DNA of 10,618 nucleotides from DASTHG01 sp041498155 (GTDB lineage Bacteria > Gemmatimonadota > Gemmatimonadetes > Gemmatimonadales > GWC2-71-9): contig JBGQHV010000118.1 of the NCBI GenBank assembly GCA_041498155.1, forward strand, positions 1 through 10,618. Direction: 5' to 3'. The translations under genes were made by a program, and so were the position numbers. This document shows, piece by piece, positions 1 through 6,746 of this stretch (positions are counted from its first letter, which is position 1; each line of letters starts with the position of its first letter). The notes beneath the pieces are model-generated. The model did no database searches, had not been told where the DNA came from, and was given only the letters and a program-made list of their open reading frames with translations.

Positions 1-1201
1 AGTCCGCGGCGTAGTTGCTGGCACACTTTCCGATTTGGTACAGCGTCGGGTTGATGAACCCGAGCGGCGCTCCCTTGGCCTGATTTGCCAGCGCCACGAT
101 CGCGGCCCACTGGGGCGAGCCCGCGCTCGTACCGCCCACGAGGAGGAAGAAGCCCGGCAGCGCCGTCTGGTCGACGACCAGCACGCCGCCGTTGAGCGCC
201 GCGTTGTAGGCGACGTCCGGCACCGTTCTGGACGTGAGGCTCAAGCCGCTCTGATAGGACGGCACCGCGAAGAACGCGCTCGGGGCCCCGCCCGTGGCCC
301 CAGGTGGAGAGAAAGCAGGCTCGTTCCACACCTGCTCCCCGCCGTAGGTGCCCGTGCAGGTGCTCGTCCCGCACCCGAGGAGGCCGCCGGGGTACGTATC
401 TCCCTGCGTGCCGCCCACGCCCGTGACCAGCGGGTCCGAAGCCGGGAAGTCCGCGTTGGCCGTCCCGAAGCCGTTGGTAGCGCCGAAGTCCCCGGCCGCG
501 GCCAGTACCGTAATCCCGGCCGCTTGCGCTGCCTGGTAATTCTTGTGCGCCTGGTTGAATTGACCCCTGTTCCCGCGAACCAGGATCTCCGGAACTCCGA
601 AGCCCTGCGACATGATGCTGCCGGGGTACCGCTCGATCGCCTTGGCTTCGGCGGAGTGGATCGCGTTCCCGGAGCTCGTGGACGCGACCACAAGAACGAT
701 ATTCGCGCCCGGCGCCATCGCGTGGGCGTATTCCACGTCCAGGCTGGTCTCGGTGCTCCAGCTCAGCTCATTGTGGGCGTTGTGGGCATTGAAGGGCGGA
801 CAACCGTCGGGGCACAGGACCGTGAACGACGGAGGGTCCGGAATGCCGAAGAACGCATCGAACACAGCCAGGTCCTGCTGTATGGTCGGGCTGCCGAACG
901 CAACCACGATCAGGATGGTCTGCCCGGTTCCGTCCAGGTTCGCCGGGAAGTTATAGGCCGCCTGGAGGAGCTGGGGGGTGTAGCAGATGACGCCGGGGGC
1001 GCAGAACGGCAACACTATCGCAGGCTTGGCCTGCAAGGCCATCATCTTCTTGTACGGCGGCGTCGCGATGTACTCGAAGTCCCCTCCGTCGAGGGATGTC
1101 TTCGACTCCGATAAGGCGCCGGGCCCCGCCGTGTCCTGGCCGCAGCCCCAACTGAGCGCCGCTAACACGGGAATCACAGCCAACAGACGAGCTAACCGCA
1201 T
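1..1201 (-). CDS. S53 family (sedolisin) serine-carboxyl peptidase, paralog 1, 3' end cut by window edge
   Basis: Exported endopeptidase of the sedolisin family; 400 residues are visible and the C-terminal calcium-binding end lies outside the window. I translated this frame directly from the minus strand. Start ATG is at 1201, preceded by GGAGGAG (1208-1214). Residues 1-20 form a basic, then hydrophobic signal ending in LSWGC, a non-canonical lipobox (Cys20), so it is either a lipoprotein or Sec-secreted. The catalytic domain starts near residue 74 (YTPQLLQAAYNFP). Family catalytic residues are visible: Glu151 and Asp155 in ETSLD, oxyanion Asp238 in AAAGDFG, and Ser359 in GGTSAGSP. Only about 50 residues separate signal and catalytic domain, far short of the roughly 180-residue S53 propeptide. 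Val100 replaces the acidic residue (Asp101) of the neighbouring paralog. A Cys277/Cys282 pair is unique to this copy. Roughly two thirds identical by eye to the gene at 1421-2761, which lies just upstream on the same strand. Confidence 0.93.
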   Translation of the reverse strand, partial: MRLARLLAVIPVLAALSWGCGQDTAGPGALSESKTSLDGGDFEYIATPPYKKMMALQAKPAIVLPFCAPGVICYTPQLLQAAYNFPANLDGTGQTILIVVAFGSPTIQQDLAVFDAFFGIPDPPSFTVLCPDGCPPFNAHNAHNELSWSTETSLDVEYAHAMAPGANIVLVVASTSSGNAIHSAEAKAIERYPGSIMSQGFGVPEILVRGNRGQFNQAHKNYQAAQAAGITVLAAAGDFGATNGFGTANADFPASDPLVTGVGGTQGDTYPGGLLGCGTSTCTGTYGGEQVWNEPAFSPPGATGGAPSAFFAVPSYQSGLSLTSRTVPDVAYNAALNGGVLVVDQTALPGFFLLVGGTSAGSPQWAAIVALANQAKGAPLGFINPTLYQIGKCASNYAAD

Positions 1202-1207
1202 GACAGG

Positions 1208-1214
1208 CTCCTCC
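1208..1214 (-). promoter_or_regulatory. Ribosome binding site of S53 paralog 1
   Basis: The minus strand reads GGAGGAG six bases before the ATG at 1201. It supports that start, which also matches the start of the downstream-lying paralog residue for residue (MRLAR). The surrounding leader resembles the leader of the second paralog. Confidence 0.7.
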
Positions 1215-1420
1215 GCTGTTAGGGAAAACCAGGTGGGTAGGCCACCCGCCAGCGAGTAAACTCACTAAGCGCCCGGGCCCTACAGCCGCCCGGGACCCCC
1301 ACGACCCGCCGACCGCCACCCGAACGGGGTACGGATGACGGTCAGCCGGAGGCGATCGTTGTCACGAAAACCGAGCTCCTCCTTCACTGGCCGGCGCCTC
1401 CGGTCGCGGAATCACCACGA

Positions 1421-2761
1421 TCAGCGGCACGACGGTGGCGTGACCAAGTCCTGCACGAGATTAGCGACGTTGGGCGTCCCCAGGCCCGTCGCGTCGTCGT
1501 AGCCGGTCGTGGCGGTGAACCCGACGGGTGTGCCCACGAGCTGGTTGTTGCCGACCGTGATGTCGTGGAAGTCCCGCCCATAGCTCCCGGAGCAGCCGAT
1601 CTTGTAGACCGTCGGATTGATGAATCCGAGCGGACCGCCCTTGAGCTGATTTGCCAGTGCGACGATGGCGGCCCACTGCGGCGATCCCGCGCTGGTGCCG
1701 CCGACGATGAAGAAACCACCGAGCGTATTGTCGAGGACGAGCACCCCGCCATTGATGGCCGCATTGTAGGCGACATCGGGCACGGTTCGCGTCGTCAACC
1801 CCAAGCCGCCTTGAAAGGAGGGGACGGGGAAGAGGGCACTCGGTGCCCCGCCGGTCGCATTGCCGAATTGCGGCTCATTCCAGACCTGCTCACCCCCGTA
1901 ACCGAGGGGGGTGTTCTTGCCGTTCAGTCTGACGAGACCGCCGGGATACGGGTTCCCTTGAGTACCTCCGACGCCCGTGACTAGCGTATCGGATGCAGGG
2001 TACGAGGCGTTCGCGGTCTGGAACCCGTTGGTGGCGCCGAAGTCACCGGCAGAGGCGAGCACCGTGATCCCCGCCAGCTGCGCGGCGAGATAATTCTGGT
2101 GTGCCTGGGCGATCTGAGTATTGTTGCCCTGCGTCAGAATCTCCGGAATGCCGAAGCTCTGCGACATGACGCCGCCGGGGAATTGCGGAATGACGGCTGC
2201 CTCGGCGGCGTTGATGGCGTTGCCGGAGCTGGTCGAGGCTACCACCAGGACGATATTCGCCCCCGGCGCCATCGCGTGGGCGTACTCCACGTCCAGACTG
2301 GTCTCGAGGCTCCACCCGACCTCGCCATGCACGACGTCGTTGGGGTTGAACGTCGGGCACCCTTGCGGGCAGATGACCTGGAATGACGGCGGCGCCGGGA
2401 TGCCGAAGGTCTGATCGAACTGGGCCAGGTCGCCCTGGATGGTCGGGCTGCCGAAGGCATCAACGATCACGATCGTCTGCCCGCTTCCGTCGAGACTCGA
2501 CGGAAAGTTGTACGCCGTGCGGATGAAGATCGGCGTGTAGCAGATCAGCGGGCCGACGGACGAGTTGCAGAATGGGATCGCGCCCGGAACCACCTTGCCG
2601 GGCGTGACTTGTACGTACGGCGGCTTCGCGATGTAATCAAAGTCGCCACCGGTCGCCTTCGAGGCCTCCGAAATCCCTCTTGGGGCCACGGTGTCCTGCC
2701 CGCAACCCCAGCTGAGCGCTGCCAAAATGGGAACCGCAGCCAATGCACGCGCTAACCTCAT
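1421..2761 (-). CDS. S53 family (sedolisin) serine-carboxyl peptidase, paralog 2, complete
   Basis: Complete 446-residue exported peptidase of the sedolisin family. Start ATG at 2761 follows a strong GGAGGAGGGAG. The signal segment is residues 1-20, ending LSWGC (possible lipidation at Cys20, though the lipobox is non-canonical). The catalytic domain runs from about residue 74 to the end. Visible residues: Glu153 and Asp157 (ETSLD), Asp240 (SAGDFG, oxyanion), nucleophile Ser357 (GGTSAGSP). Near the C-terminus RDFHDIT (Asp400, Ile401) and GYDDATGLGTPN (about 420-431) match the family's calcium site. Asp101 in IVIVDAFGSP sits where kumamolisin has an acidic residue in the catalytic hydrogen-bond network. 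Cysteines 65/74 and 131/135 may form disulfides, consistent with export. The N-terminal linker (about 21-73) is too short for the classical propeptide. It lies 135 bases after the amidase and 219 bases before paralog 1, all on the minus strand. Substrate unknown. Confidence 0.95.
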   Translation of the reverse strand: MRLARALAAVPILAALSWGCGQDTVAPRGISEASKATGGDFDYIAKPPYVQVTPGKVVPGAIPFCNSSVGPLICYTPIFIRTAYNFPSSLDGSGQTIVIVDAFGSPTIQGDLAQFDQTFGIPAPPSFQVICPQGCPTFNPNDVVHGEVGWSLETSLDVEYAHAMAPGANIVLVVASTSSGNAINAAEAAVIPQFPGGVMSQSFGIPEILTQGNNTQIAQAHQNYLAAQLAGITVLASAGDFGATNGFQTANASYPASDTLVTGVGGTQGNPYPGGLVRLNGKNTPLGYGGEQVWNEPQFGNATGGAPSALFPVPSFQGGLGLTTRTVPDVAYNAAINGGVLVLDNTLGGFFIVGGTSAGSPQWAAIVALANQLKGGPLGFINPTVYKIGCSGSYGRDFHDITVGNNQLVGTPVGFTATTGYDDATGLGTPNVANLVQDLVTPPSCR

Positions 2762-2765
2762 AAAC

Positions 2766-2775
2766 TCCCTCCTCC
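2766..2775 (-). promoter_or_regulatory. Strong ribosome binding site of S53 paralog 2
   Basis: The minus strand reads GGAGGAGGGA just ahead of the ATG at 2761, with about four bases between. It fixes the start and is nearly the same as the site before paralog 1. Confidence 0.75.
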
Positions 2776-2846
2776 GCTATCTAGGAAAGACGGGCCGTAG
2801 GCACCCGCGGCTGATAAATGGGAGTCCTGAACGTGGAAGACGGCCG

Positions 2847-2875
2847 ATTATGTCGCGCGCCGCGGGACCCCGCAA
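2847..2875 (-). promoter_or_regulatory. Candidate sigma-70-type promoter for S53 paralog 2
   Basis: On the minus strand TTGCGG (2875-2870) and CATAAT (2852-2847) are separated by exactly 17 bases. These are four of six and five of six matches to the vegetative consensus. It would start transcription near 2840 and give a leader of about 80 bases before the ATG at 2761. It lies in the only AT-containing patch between the amidase and the peptidase, so the peptidases may be transcribed independently of the amidase. Prediction by inspection only. Confidence 0.4.
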
Positions 2876-2896
2876 GCCATGCAGCAAGTTGCACCG

Positions 2897-4390
2897 TTAC
2901 AACGCCGGCACTTTCCAGCCCCCCGACGCCTCCACGACCTTGGCCGCGGCCAGCACCACGTCCTCCCGCCACGGCCGCCCCACGAGCTGCACGCCGATCG
3001 GCAGCCCCTCGGGCGAGGTGCCCGCCCGGACAACCGCCACGGGCCAGCCGGTGATATTGTGCGGTTCGTTGTAGCCATCGGCATAGCCCGGCTTGGACGA
3101 GTCGCCGTGATGGACCGCCGGCATGGCCATCACCGGGCAGACGATCAGATCCACCCCCTCCATGAACCGGAGCAACCGGGACCGCACCTCGTCCAGCTGC
3201 TCGACGAGAAGCGTGAGCTGGCCCGACGGCACCTGCTCGTTCGAGGGGAGGTCACCCAGTGATCCCGTACCCTCGGTACCCGCGGCTTGCAACAGTCGCC
3301 TCAACCAGGCCGCTCCGTCGGCGAAGACGATCTTGTGCCAGAGCTCGGTCGCGTCGTTGACCCCGGGCGGCGCTTTCGCCTCGACCCGCGCTCCCGCTCC
3401 TTCGAGCGTCGCCGCGGCCGCCTCGACCGTGCGGACGGTCTCCGGCGTCGGCGTCCGGAGCGGGTTCTCGGTGAAGAACACCACCCGGAGGCCGCGGACA
3501 TTCACCCGGCCGGGATCCAGCAGCGGCGCGGGCACTGCGTGGGGATCGCGTCCGTCCACTCCTGAAATAAGCGGCAGCACGAGAACGAGGTCCTCGACGA
3601 ATCGGGCCATGGGCCCGACCTGGGTCCAGGATTCGATGATGCCCCGGTAGGAGATCGCGTGGCCGCTCTTCGAGATCCGACCGGCGGTGGGCTTGATCCC
3701 GGCGATGCCGCAGTTGTGCGACGGCATCCGGATGCTGTTCCCGGTGTCGCTGCCGACGTCGAGCGGCGAGCCACCGGACGCGAGAATCGCGGCCGGACCG
3801 CCGCTGCTGCCGCCGGGCGTGCGGCTCAGGTCGTACGGGTTGGAGGTGCGCCCGTAGACCAGGTTGTCGGTCTCGTCGGACCAGGTGAATTCCGGCGTGT
3901 TGGTCTTCCCGAGGAGGATCCCTCCCGCTCCTCGGATGCGGGCGACCATGGTCGCGTCCTCGGTCGGGATCCGCTTCGCCCACCCCTGCGTGCCCGCGGT
4001 CGAGATCACTCCCGCCGTGTCGAAGGAGTCCTTGACGGTGAACGGCACGCCATGGAGCGGCCCCCGAAGCTTGCCCCGTGCCCGCTCGGCATCGGCTTGC
4101 CGGGCCTCGGCCCGCGCGGTGTCGGCGATCAGCTGGACCACGGCGTTGAGCTTGGGATTCACCTGCTCGATGCGACGGAGGCAGGCATCCACCACCTCCA
4201 CCGACGAGACCCGCTTCTGCCGGATTGCCTCCGCCAGCACCGAGGCCGAGGCGTAATGCAAGGTGCCGTCGGTGAGCTGGGCCACCCGGGGGTCACGAGC
4301 AAGGAGCCGGGGCCAGGGCACGGCGGCGCCTGCGGCCAGCGCCGCGACGAACGTTCGGCGGGGGATCGCCGTTCCTGATTCAGCAGTCAT
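2897..4390 (-). CDS. Amidase signature family enzyme with twin-arginine signal
   Basis: Hydrolyses an amide or ester bond with a Ser-cisSer-Lys triad; the substrate cannot be read from sequence. The protein has 497 residues from the ATG at 4390, normal for the family. The frame stays open upstream to 4672, but that part has no amidase character and would bury the signal peptide. Residues 10-30 carry PRRTFV followed by an Ala-rich stretch, a Tat-type export signal. Triad: Lys120 (VPFTVKDS), cis-Ser195 (TPGGSSGG) and nucleophile Ser219 (SDTGNSIRMP). The spacings of 75 and 24 residues equal those of fatty acid amide hydrolase (142/217/241). The usual Gly before the nucleophile (GGSIR) is Asn218 here. 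The C-terminal ITGWPVAVV and GLPIGVQLVG segments are typical. A GatA role is unlikely given the export signal and the absence of gatB/gatC. It heads a minus-strand block of exported hydrolases, with paralog 2 of the S53 peptidases next. Confidence 0.93.
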   Translation of the reverse strand: MTAESGTAIPRRTFVAALAAGAAVPWPRLLARDPRVAQLTDGTLHYASASVLAEAIRQKRVSSVEVVDACLRRIEQVNPKLNAVVQLIADTARAEARQADAERARGKLRGPLHGVPFTVKDSFDTAGVISTAGTQGWAKRIPTEDATMVARIRGAGGILLGKTNTPEFTWSDETDNLVYGRTSNPYDLSRTPGGSSGGPAAILASGGSPLDVGSDTGNSIRMPSHNCGIAGIKPTAGRISKSGHAISYRGIIESWTQVGPMARFVEDLVLVLPLISGVDGRDPHAVPAPLLDPGRVNVRGLRVVFFTENPLRTPTPETVRTVEAAAATLEGAGARVEAKAPPGVNDATELWHKIVFADGAAWLRRLLQAAGTEGTGSLGDLPSNEQVPSGQLTLLVEQLDEVRSRLLRFMEGVDLIVCPVMAMPAVHHGDSSKPGYADGYNEPHNITGWPVAVVRAGTSPEGLPIGVQLVGRPWREDVVLAAAKVVEASGGWKVPAL

Positions 4391-4513
4391 GGTATGTCCG
4401 GGGCCGAAGCGATTGACGAAGCATGTCGGATCGCGGCGCAGGGTGCCAGTACCCGCCCAGGCATCCCGCGGCATCTCGCCGGCCCGCGGCCGCCGCTGGT
4501 CAAGAGAGGACCC
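4391..4513. promoter_or_regulatory. Divergent intergenic region between amidase and PAP2 phosphatase
   Basis: These 123 bases separate the start codons of two divergent genes, so promoters for both are expected here. I see TTGACG at 4413-4418 on the plus strand and TTGACC (4504-4499) on the minus strand, but neither has a convincing -10 element at 16-18 bases. No operator palindrome was identified. Confidence 0.35.
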
Positions 4514-5212
4514 ATGATGAACCCGGGTCGTACGCCCCCCGTCAGCCTCGTTGCCCGACTCACGCTTGCCGCGTTGGGCGCAGCTACATTCGGCGCGCTC
4601 CTCGCGGCGGTGATCGGCGACACCGCGGTCGTCCAGTGGGACGCCGCCACCTTGGCCCGGGTGCACGCGCACATGACCAGCTCCGGTGTTCGGCTGTTCG
4701 AAGCGTTATCGCTCCTGGGTTCGCCGGTGCCGTGGGTAATCGGCGTTGCGGCGGTCCTCCGCTTGGCGCGCCGCGGCGACTACGCGCTTGCCGGATCGTG
4801 GATCGCCGCGCTCGGCGGCGGCGGGCTGCTCCAGGAAGGGCTGAAGGCCGTCGTCCGGCGCGCCCGCCCGCCATATGCGGCGACGTTCCTCCACGACCAC
4901 TCGTCCAGCTTTCCGAGTGGACACGCCATGGAGTCCATCTTGTGTTACGGCATGCTCGCCTGGACGCTGACCGTGCTCTGGGAGCCGGCGCGCCGGCATC
5001 GCCGCCTCGTGTGGCTCGGCGCGGTGCTTGTCATGGCTCTGGTGGGGGTGAGCCGAGTCGGCCTCGGCGTTCACTTTCCCAGCGATGTCGTGGGCGGGGT
5101 CTTGGCAGGTGGGGCGTGGCTCGTGCTCTGGATCACGATTGCGGGAACCCTGCGCTCGCGCAGGGAGCGGATCGCCGCCGATGCCCGGACCGGCGACCGG
5201 GGTGCGGCGTGA
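4514..5212 (+). CDS. PAP2 superfamily integral membrane phosphatase
   Basis: Membrane phosphatase of the type 2 phosphatidic acid phosphatase superfamily, acting on lipid phosphates or pyrophosphates with the active site on the outer face. It has 232 residues from the ATG at 4514 (ATGATG, so 4517 is equally possible), preceded by GAGAGGA at 4504-4510. The frame is open further upstream, but that stretch is hydrophilic, has no clear ribosome site and would overlap the promoter region. The three PAP2 motifs are intact: KAVVRRARP (Lys111, Arg118, Pro119), FPSGH (134-137, His137 acid/base) and SRVGLGVHFPSD (Arg181, nucleophile His187, Asp191). Hydrophobic segments around 11-35, 70-83, 90-106, 141-157, 165-180 and 192-212 suggest about six membrane spans. 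Its TGA overlaps the GTG start of the lipid kinase, so the two are translationally coupled. Undecaprenyl-pyrophosphate, phosphatidate and phosphatidylglycerophosphate are all possible substrates. Confidence 0.93.
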   Translation: MMNPGRTPPVSLVARLTLAALGAATFGALLAAVIGDTAVVQWDAATLARVHAHMTSSGVRLFEALSLLGSPVPWVIGVAAVLRLARRGDYALAGSWIAALGGGGLLQEGLKAVVRRARPPYAATFLHDHSSSFPSGHAMESILCYGMLAWTLTVLWEPARRHRRLVWLGAVLVMALVGVSRVGLGVHFPSDVVGGVLAGGAWLVLWITIAGTLRSRRERIAADARTGDRGAA

Positions 5213-6072
5213 CGATCCCTGCGTTCGTGAATCCCGCGGCCGGAAGCGCGCGGGCGGCGCTGGATGCCCTGAGGCACGCCGATGGCTTCGAGGTTCGGCT
5301 CGTGAGCGCCAGGGACCTTCCGCGGGCGCTGCGCACGGTGGCGAGCGCGGGGGTGCCCCGGGTGCTCGTTTCCGGCGGCGACGGCACCATCGCGGAGGCT
5401 GCTTCGGTTCTGGTCGGCACGCCGACGGCGCTCGCCATGCTGCCGGGCGGGACGCTCAACCACTTCTCGCGGGACCACGGCATTCCGCCGGACTTCGACC
5501 GAGCGCTCGAGATCGCTCGGCGGGGACAGGCCCGGACCGCCGACGTCGGATATGTGAACGACGTGCTGTTCCTCAATACGAGCTCGATCGGCGCCTACGT
5601 CCGGTTCGTCCGCACCCGCGACCGGATCGAGCGGTGGTGCGGCTACTGGCTGGCGAGCTTCATCGCCGGGCTGCGTGTCCTCCTTAGCCTGCGTCCGATC
5701 CATGCGACGCTCGAGGTGTCGGGTGAGTCCCGGACGTACCGGTCGCCGTTGGTCTTCGTCAGCGTGGGCGAGCGCATCCTCACCCCGCCCCGGCTGGCAG
5801 CGCGGGTGCTGAACGGGACCCGCGCGCTGCACGTGATCGTCCCGCGTGGGCGCGAGCAGGCCCGGCGCCTCGCCCGCGCCTACGGCCGGATCGACCGGGG
5901 GCTCACCCTCGGCCCGAGAGGGTTCGGTCTGGAGAGCATGGGTGCCCGGTCTGATTGCCCAGTGGGGGCTCAGCCTACCCCGAAGCATTCCAGCCGCCGC
6001 ACCAGAGCCACGAACTGGCCGGGTTCGGTCACCGGCGTGTCACCAAAGCGCCGGATGACGTCGCCCGCCTGA
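5209..6072 (+). CDS. Diacylglycerol kinase family lipid kinase, C-terminus apparently replaced
   Basis: Cytosolic or membrane-associated lipid kinase of the DAGK catalytic-domain family (YegS/DgkB-like). It begins at GTG 5209, whose bases overlap the TGA of the PAP2 gene. The frame gives 287 residues. Visible motifs: FVNPAAGSAR (6-15), nucleotide-binding SGGDGT (55-60) and the family motif PGGTLNHF (79-86), followed by DVGYVNDVLFLNTSSIGAY (112-130). The beta-rich C-terminal domain is recognisable to about residue 244 (nucleotide 5940). After that the frame becomes Pro/Ser/Arg/Thr-rich and lacks the usual closing part, including the substrate-side DGE-type element and the final strand. The last 103 bases overlap the convergent PDZ gene. 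The simplest reading is a gene truncated at about 5940 that reads on to a chance stop; activity is uncertain. The phosphatase and kinase pairing suggests lipid phosphorylation turnover or recycling. Confidence 0.85.
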   Translation: MTIPAFVNPAAGSARAALDALRHADGFEVRLVSARDLPRALRTVASAGVPRVLVSGGDGTIAEAASVLVGTPTALAMLPGGTLNHFSRDHGIPPDFDRALEIARRGQARTADVGYVNDVLFLNTSSIGAYVRFVRTRDRIERWCGYWLASFIAGLRVLLSLRPIHATLEVSGESRTYRSPLVFVSVGERILTPPRLAARVLNGTRALHVIVPRGREQARRLARAYGRIDRGLTLGPRGFGLESMGARSDCPVGAQPTPKHSSRRTRATNWPGSVTGVSPKRRMTSPA

Positions 6073-6281
6073 ACGCCGCCCGCGGCGGCGGGTGAAGCCG
6101 GCTGGATGCGAATCACCAGCACGCCATCGCCTGCTCGCGACCGCAGCGAATCGGGCAGCGCGGCCACTGCCGCACCGATGAAATGCCGGCGCGGCAGGCT
6201 GTCCGTCCAATCGGCCGGAGCGCGGACGGCCGGCGTCCGAGCCCCTGCCAGAACCAGGACGACGGCGACGACGAGTGTCAT
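5970..6281 (-). CDS. Small exported PDZ-domain protein, probably truncated
   Basis: 103 residues from ATG 6281. Residues 1-21 form a short hydrophobic signal peptide (MTLVVAVVLVLAGA). One PDZ domain follows: the ligand-binding loop near FIGAAVAALPDSL (34-46), strand GVLVIRI (53-59), helix and turn SPAAAGGVQAGDVI (63-76), strand RRFGDTPV (77-84) and the second helix EPGQFVALVRRL (86-97). The protein then ends in ECFGVG and stop, before the last PDZ strand. PDZ domains of this style usually sit in longer secreted proteases or hydrolases, so this is probably the N-terminal remnant of one. The start is weak: no good Shine-Dalgarno precedes it and the frame is open to 6410, but the signal peptide favours 6281. 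It converges with, and overlaps, the lipid kinase gene. Expression is unproven. Confidence 0.6.
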   Translation of the reverse strand: MTLVVAVVLVLAGARTPAVRAPADWTDSLPRRHFIGAAVAALPDSLRSRAGDGVLVIRIQPASPAAAGGVQAGDVIRRFGDTPVTEPGQFVALVRRLECFGVG

Positions 6282-6746
6282 TGTAGGGGCTTCACGATGC
6301 CGCAACCATGCGGGGAACCTCACGCTTGGGTCGACAGAAGATTGAACGATTGCTTGCCGGATCGGCAAGACACCCATCCCGCACCCGCGGGGAGACAGCC
6401 CGCTGAGCACGACCGCGCCGAGCGGAAACCTCGCGTAACATCACCACGTATCGGGTGGCGCAGGACGTCCGGCGTCGCCATGACTGGTCGCTGCGAGCGC
6501 CGACCCCATGTGAGCCCTCGGTGCTCTGCGATGCTGCGAAGAGCGTTGGCTCGACCGTCGTGCAGTATGCGACGGCGGTATTTTAAGGGGACGACGTCGG
6601 ATTCCTGGCGATGGAGCCACCCAATCCGGACTGTTAAGGAGGGGATCTGGGACGAACGGGTGAAGGTCGTTCGCAAGATCCGGCCCCGGCGCTGAAGCTG
6701 GCGGCGGACATCGGTGGCTGGCATGACCCGGCGGCGTGAGGCGCCC
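6282..6746. other. Gene-poor intergenic region
   Basis: I see no supportable gene in these 465 bases. Open frames on both strands here have no recognisable domain and arise from GC-rich codon bias. It contains a perfect 7-bp hairpin (6353-6369) and an isolated, strong Shine-Dalgarno-like AAGGAGGGG (6636-6644) with no start codon at usable distance; GTG at 6660 is too far and opens only 11 codons. Promoters for the PDZ gene leftward and the GH144-like gene rightward must lie here. I could not place either with confidence. Confidence 0.5.
6353..6369. repeat. Perfect inverted repeat, 7-bp stem, 3-base loop
   Basis: CTTGCCG and CGGCAAG flank GAT. There is no run of T on either strand, so it is not a standard terminator. 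It lies 72 bases upstream of the PDZ start and could be an operator half-site pair or a chance hairpin. Confidence 0.3.

Noticed and set aside
35..1114. 359-codon plus-strand open frame opposite S53 paralog 1
   Set aside because: The minus strand encodes an S53 catalytic domain with all four key residues; the plus frame is Arg-rich with no domain.
1346..1403. Inverted repeat CCGGAGGCG / CGCCTCCGG between the S53 genes as a terminator
   Set aside because: The 9-bp arms are 40 bases apart with no T-tract; chance is likely in such GC-rich DNA.
4391..4672. N-terminal extension of the amidase by 94 residues
   Set aside because: It would put a twin-arginine signal in the middle of the protein and overlap the divergent PAP2 gene; the added residues do not resemble amidases.
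6183..6695. 170-codon plus-strand open frame upstream of the GH144-like gene
   Set aside because: Its first part is antisense to the PDZ gene, the composition is Arg/Pro/Ser-rich, and no domain or ribosome site is visible.
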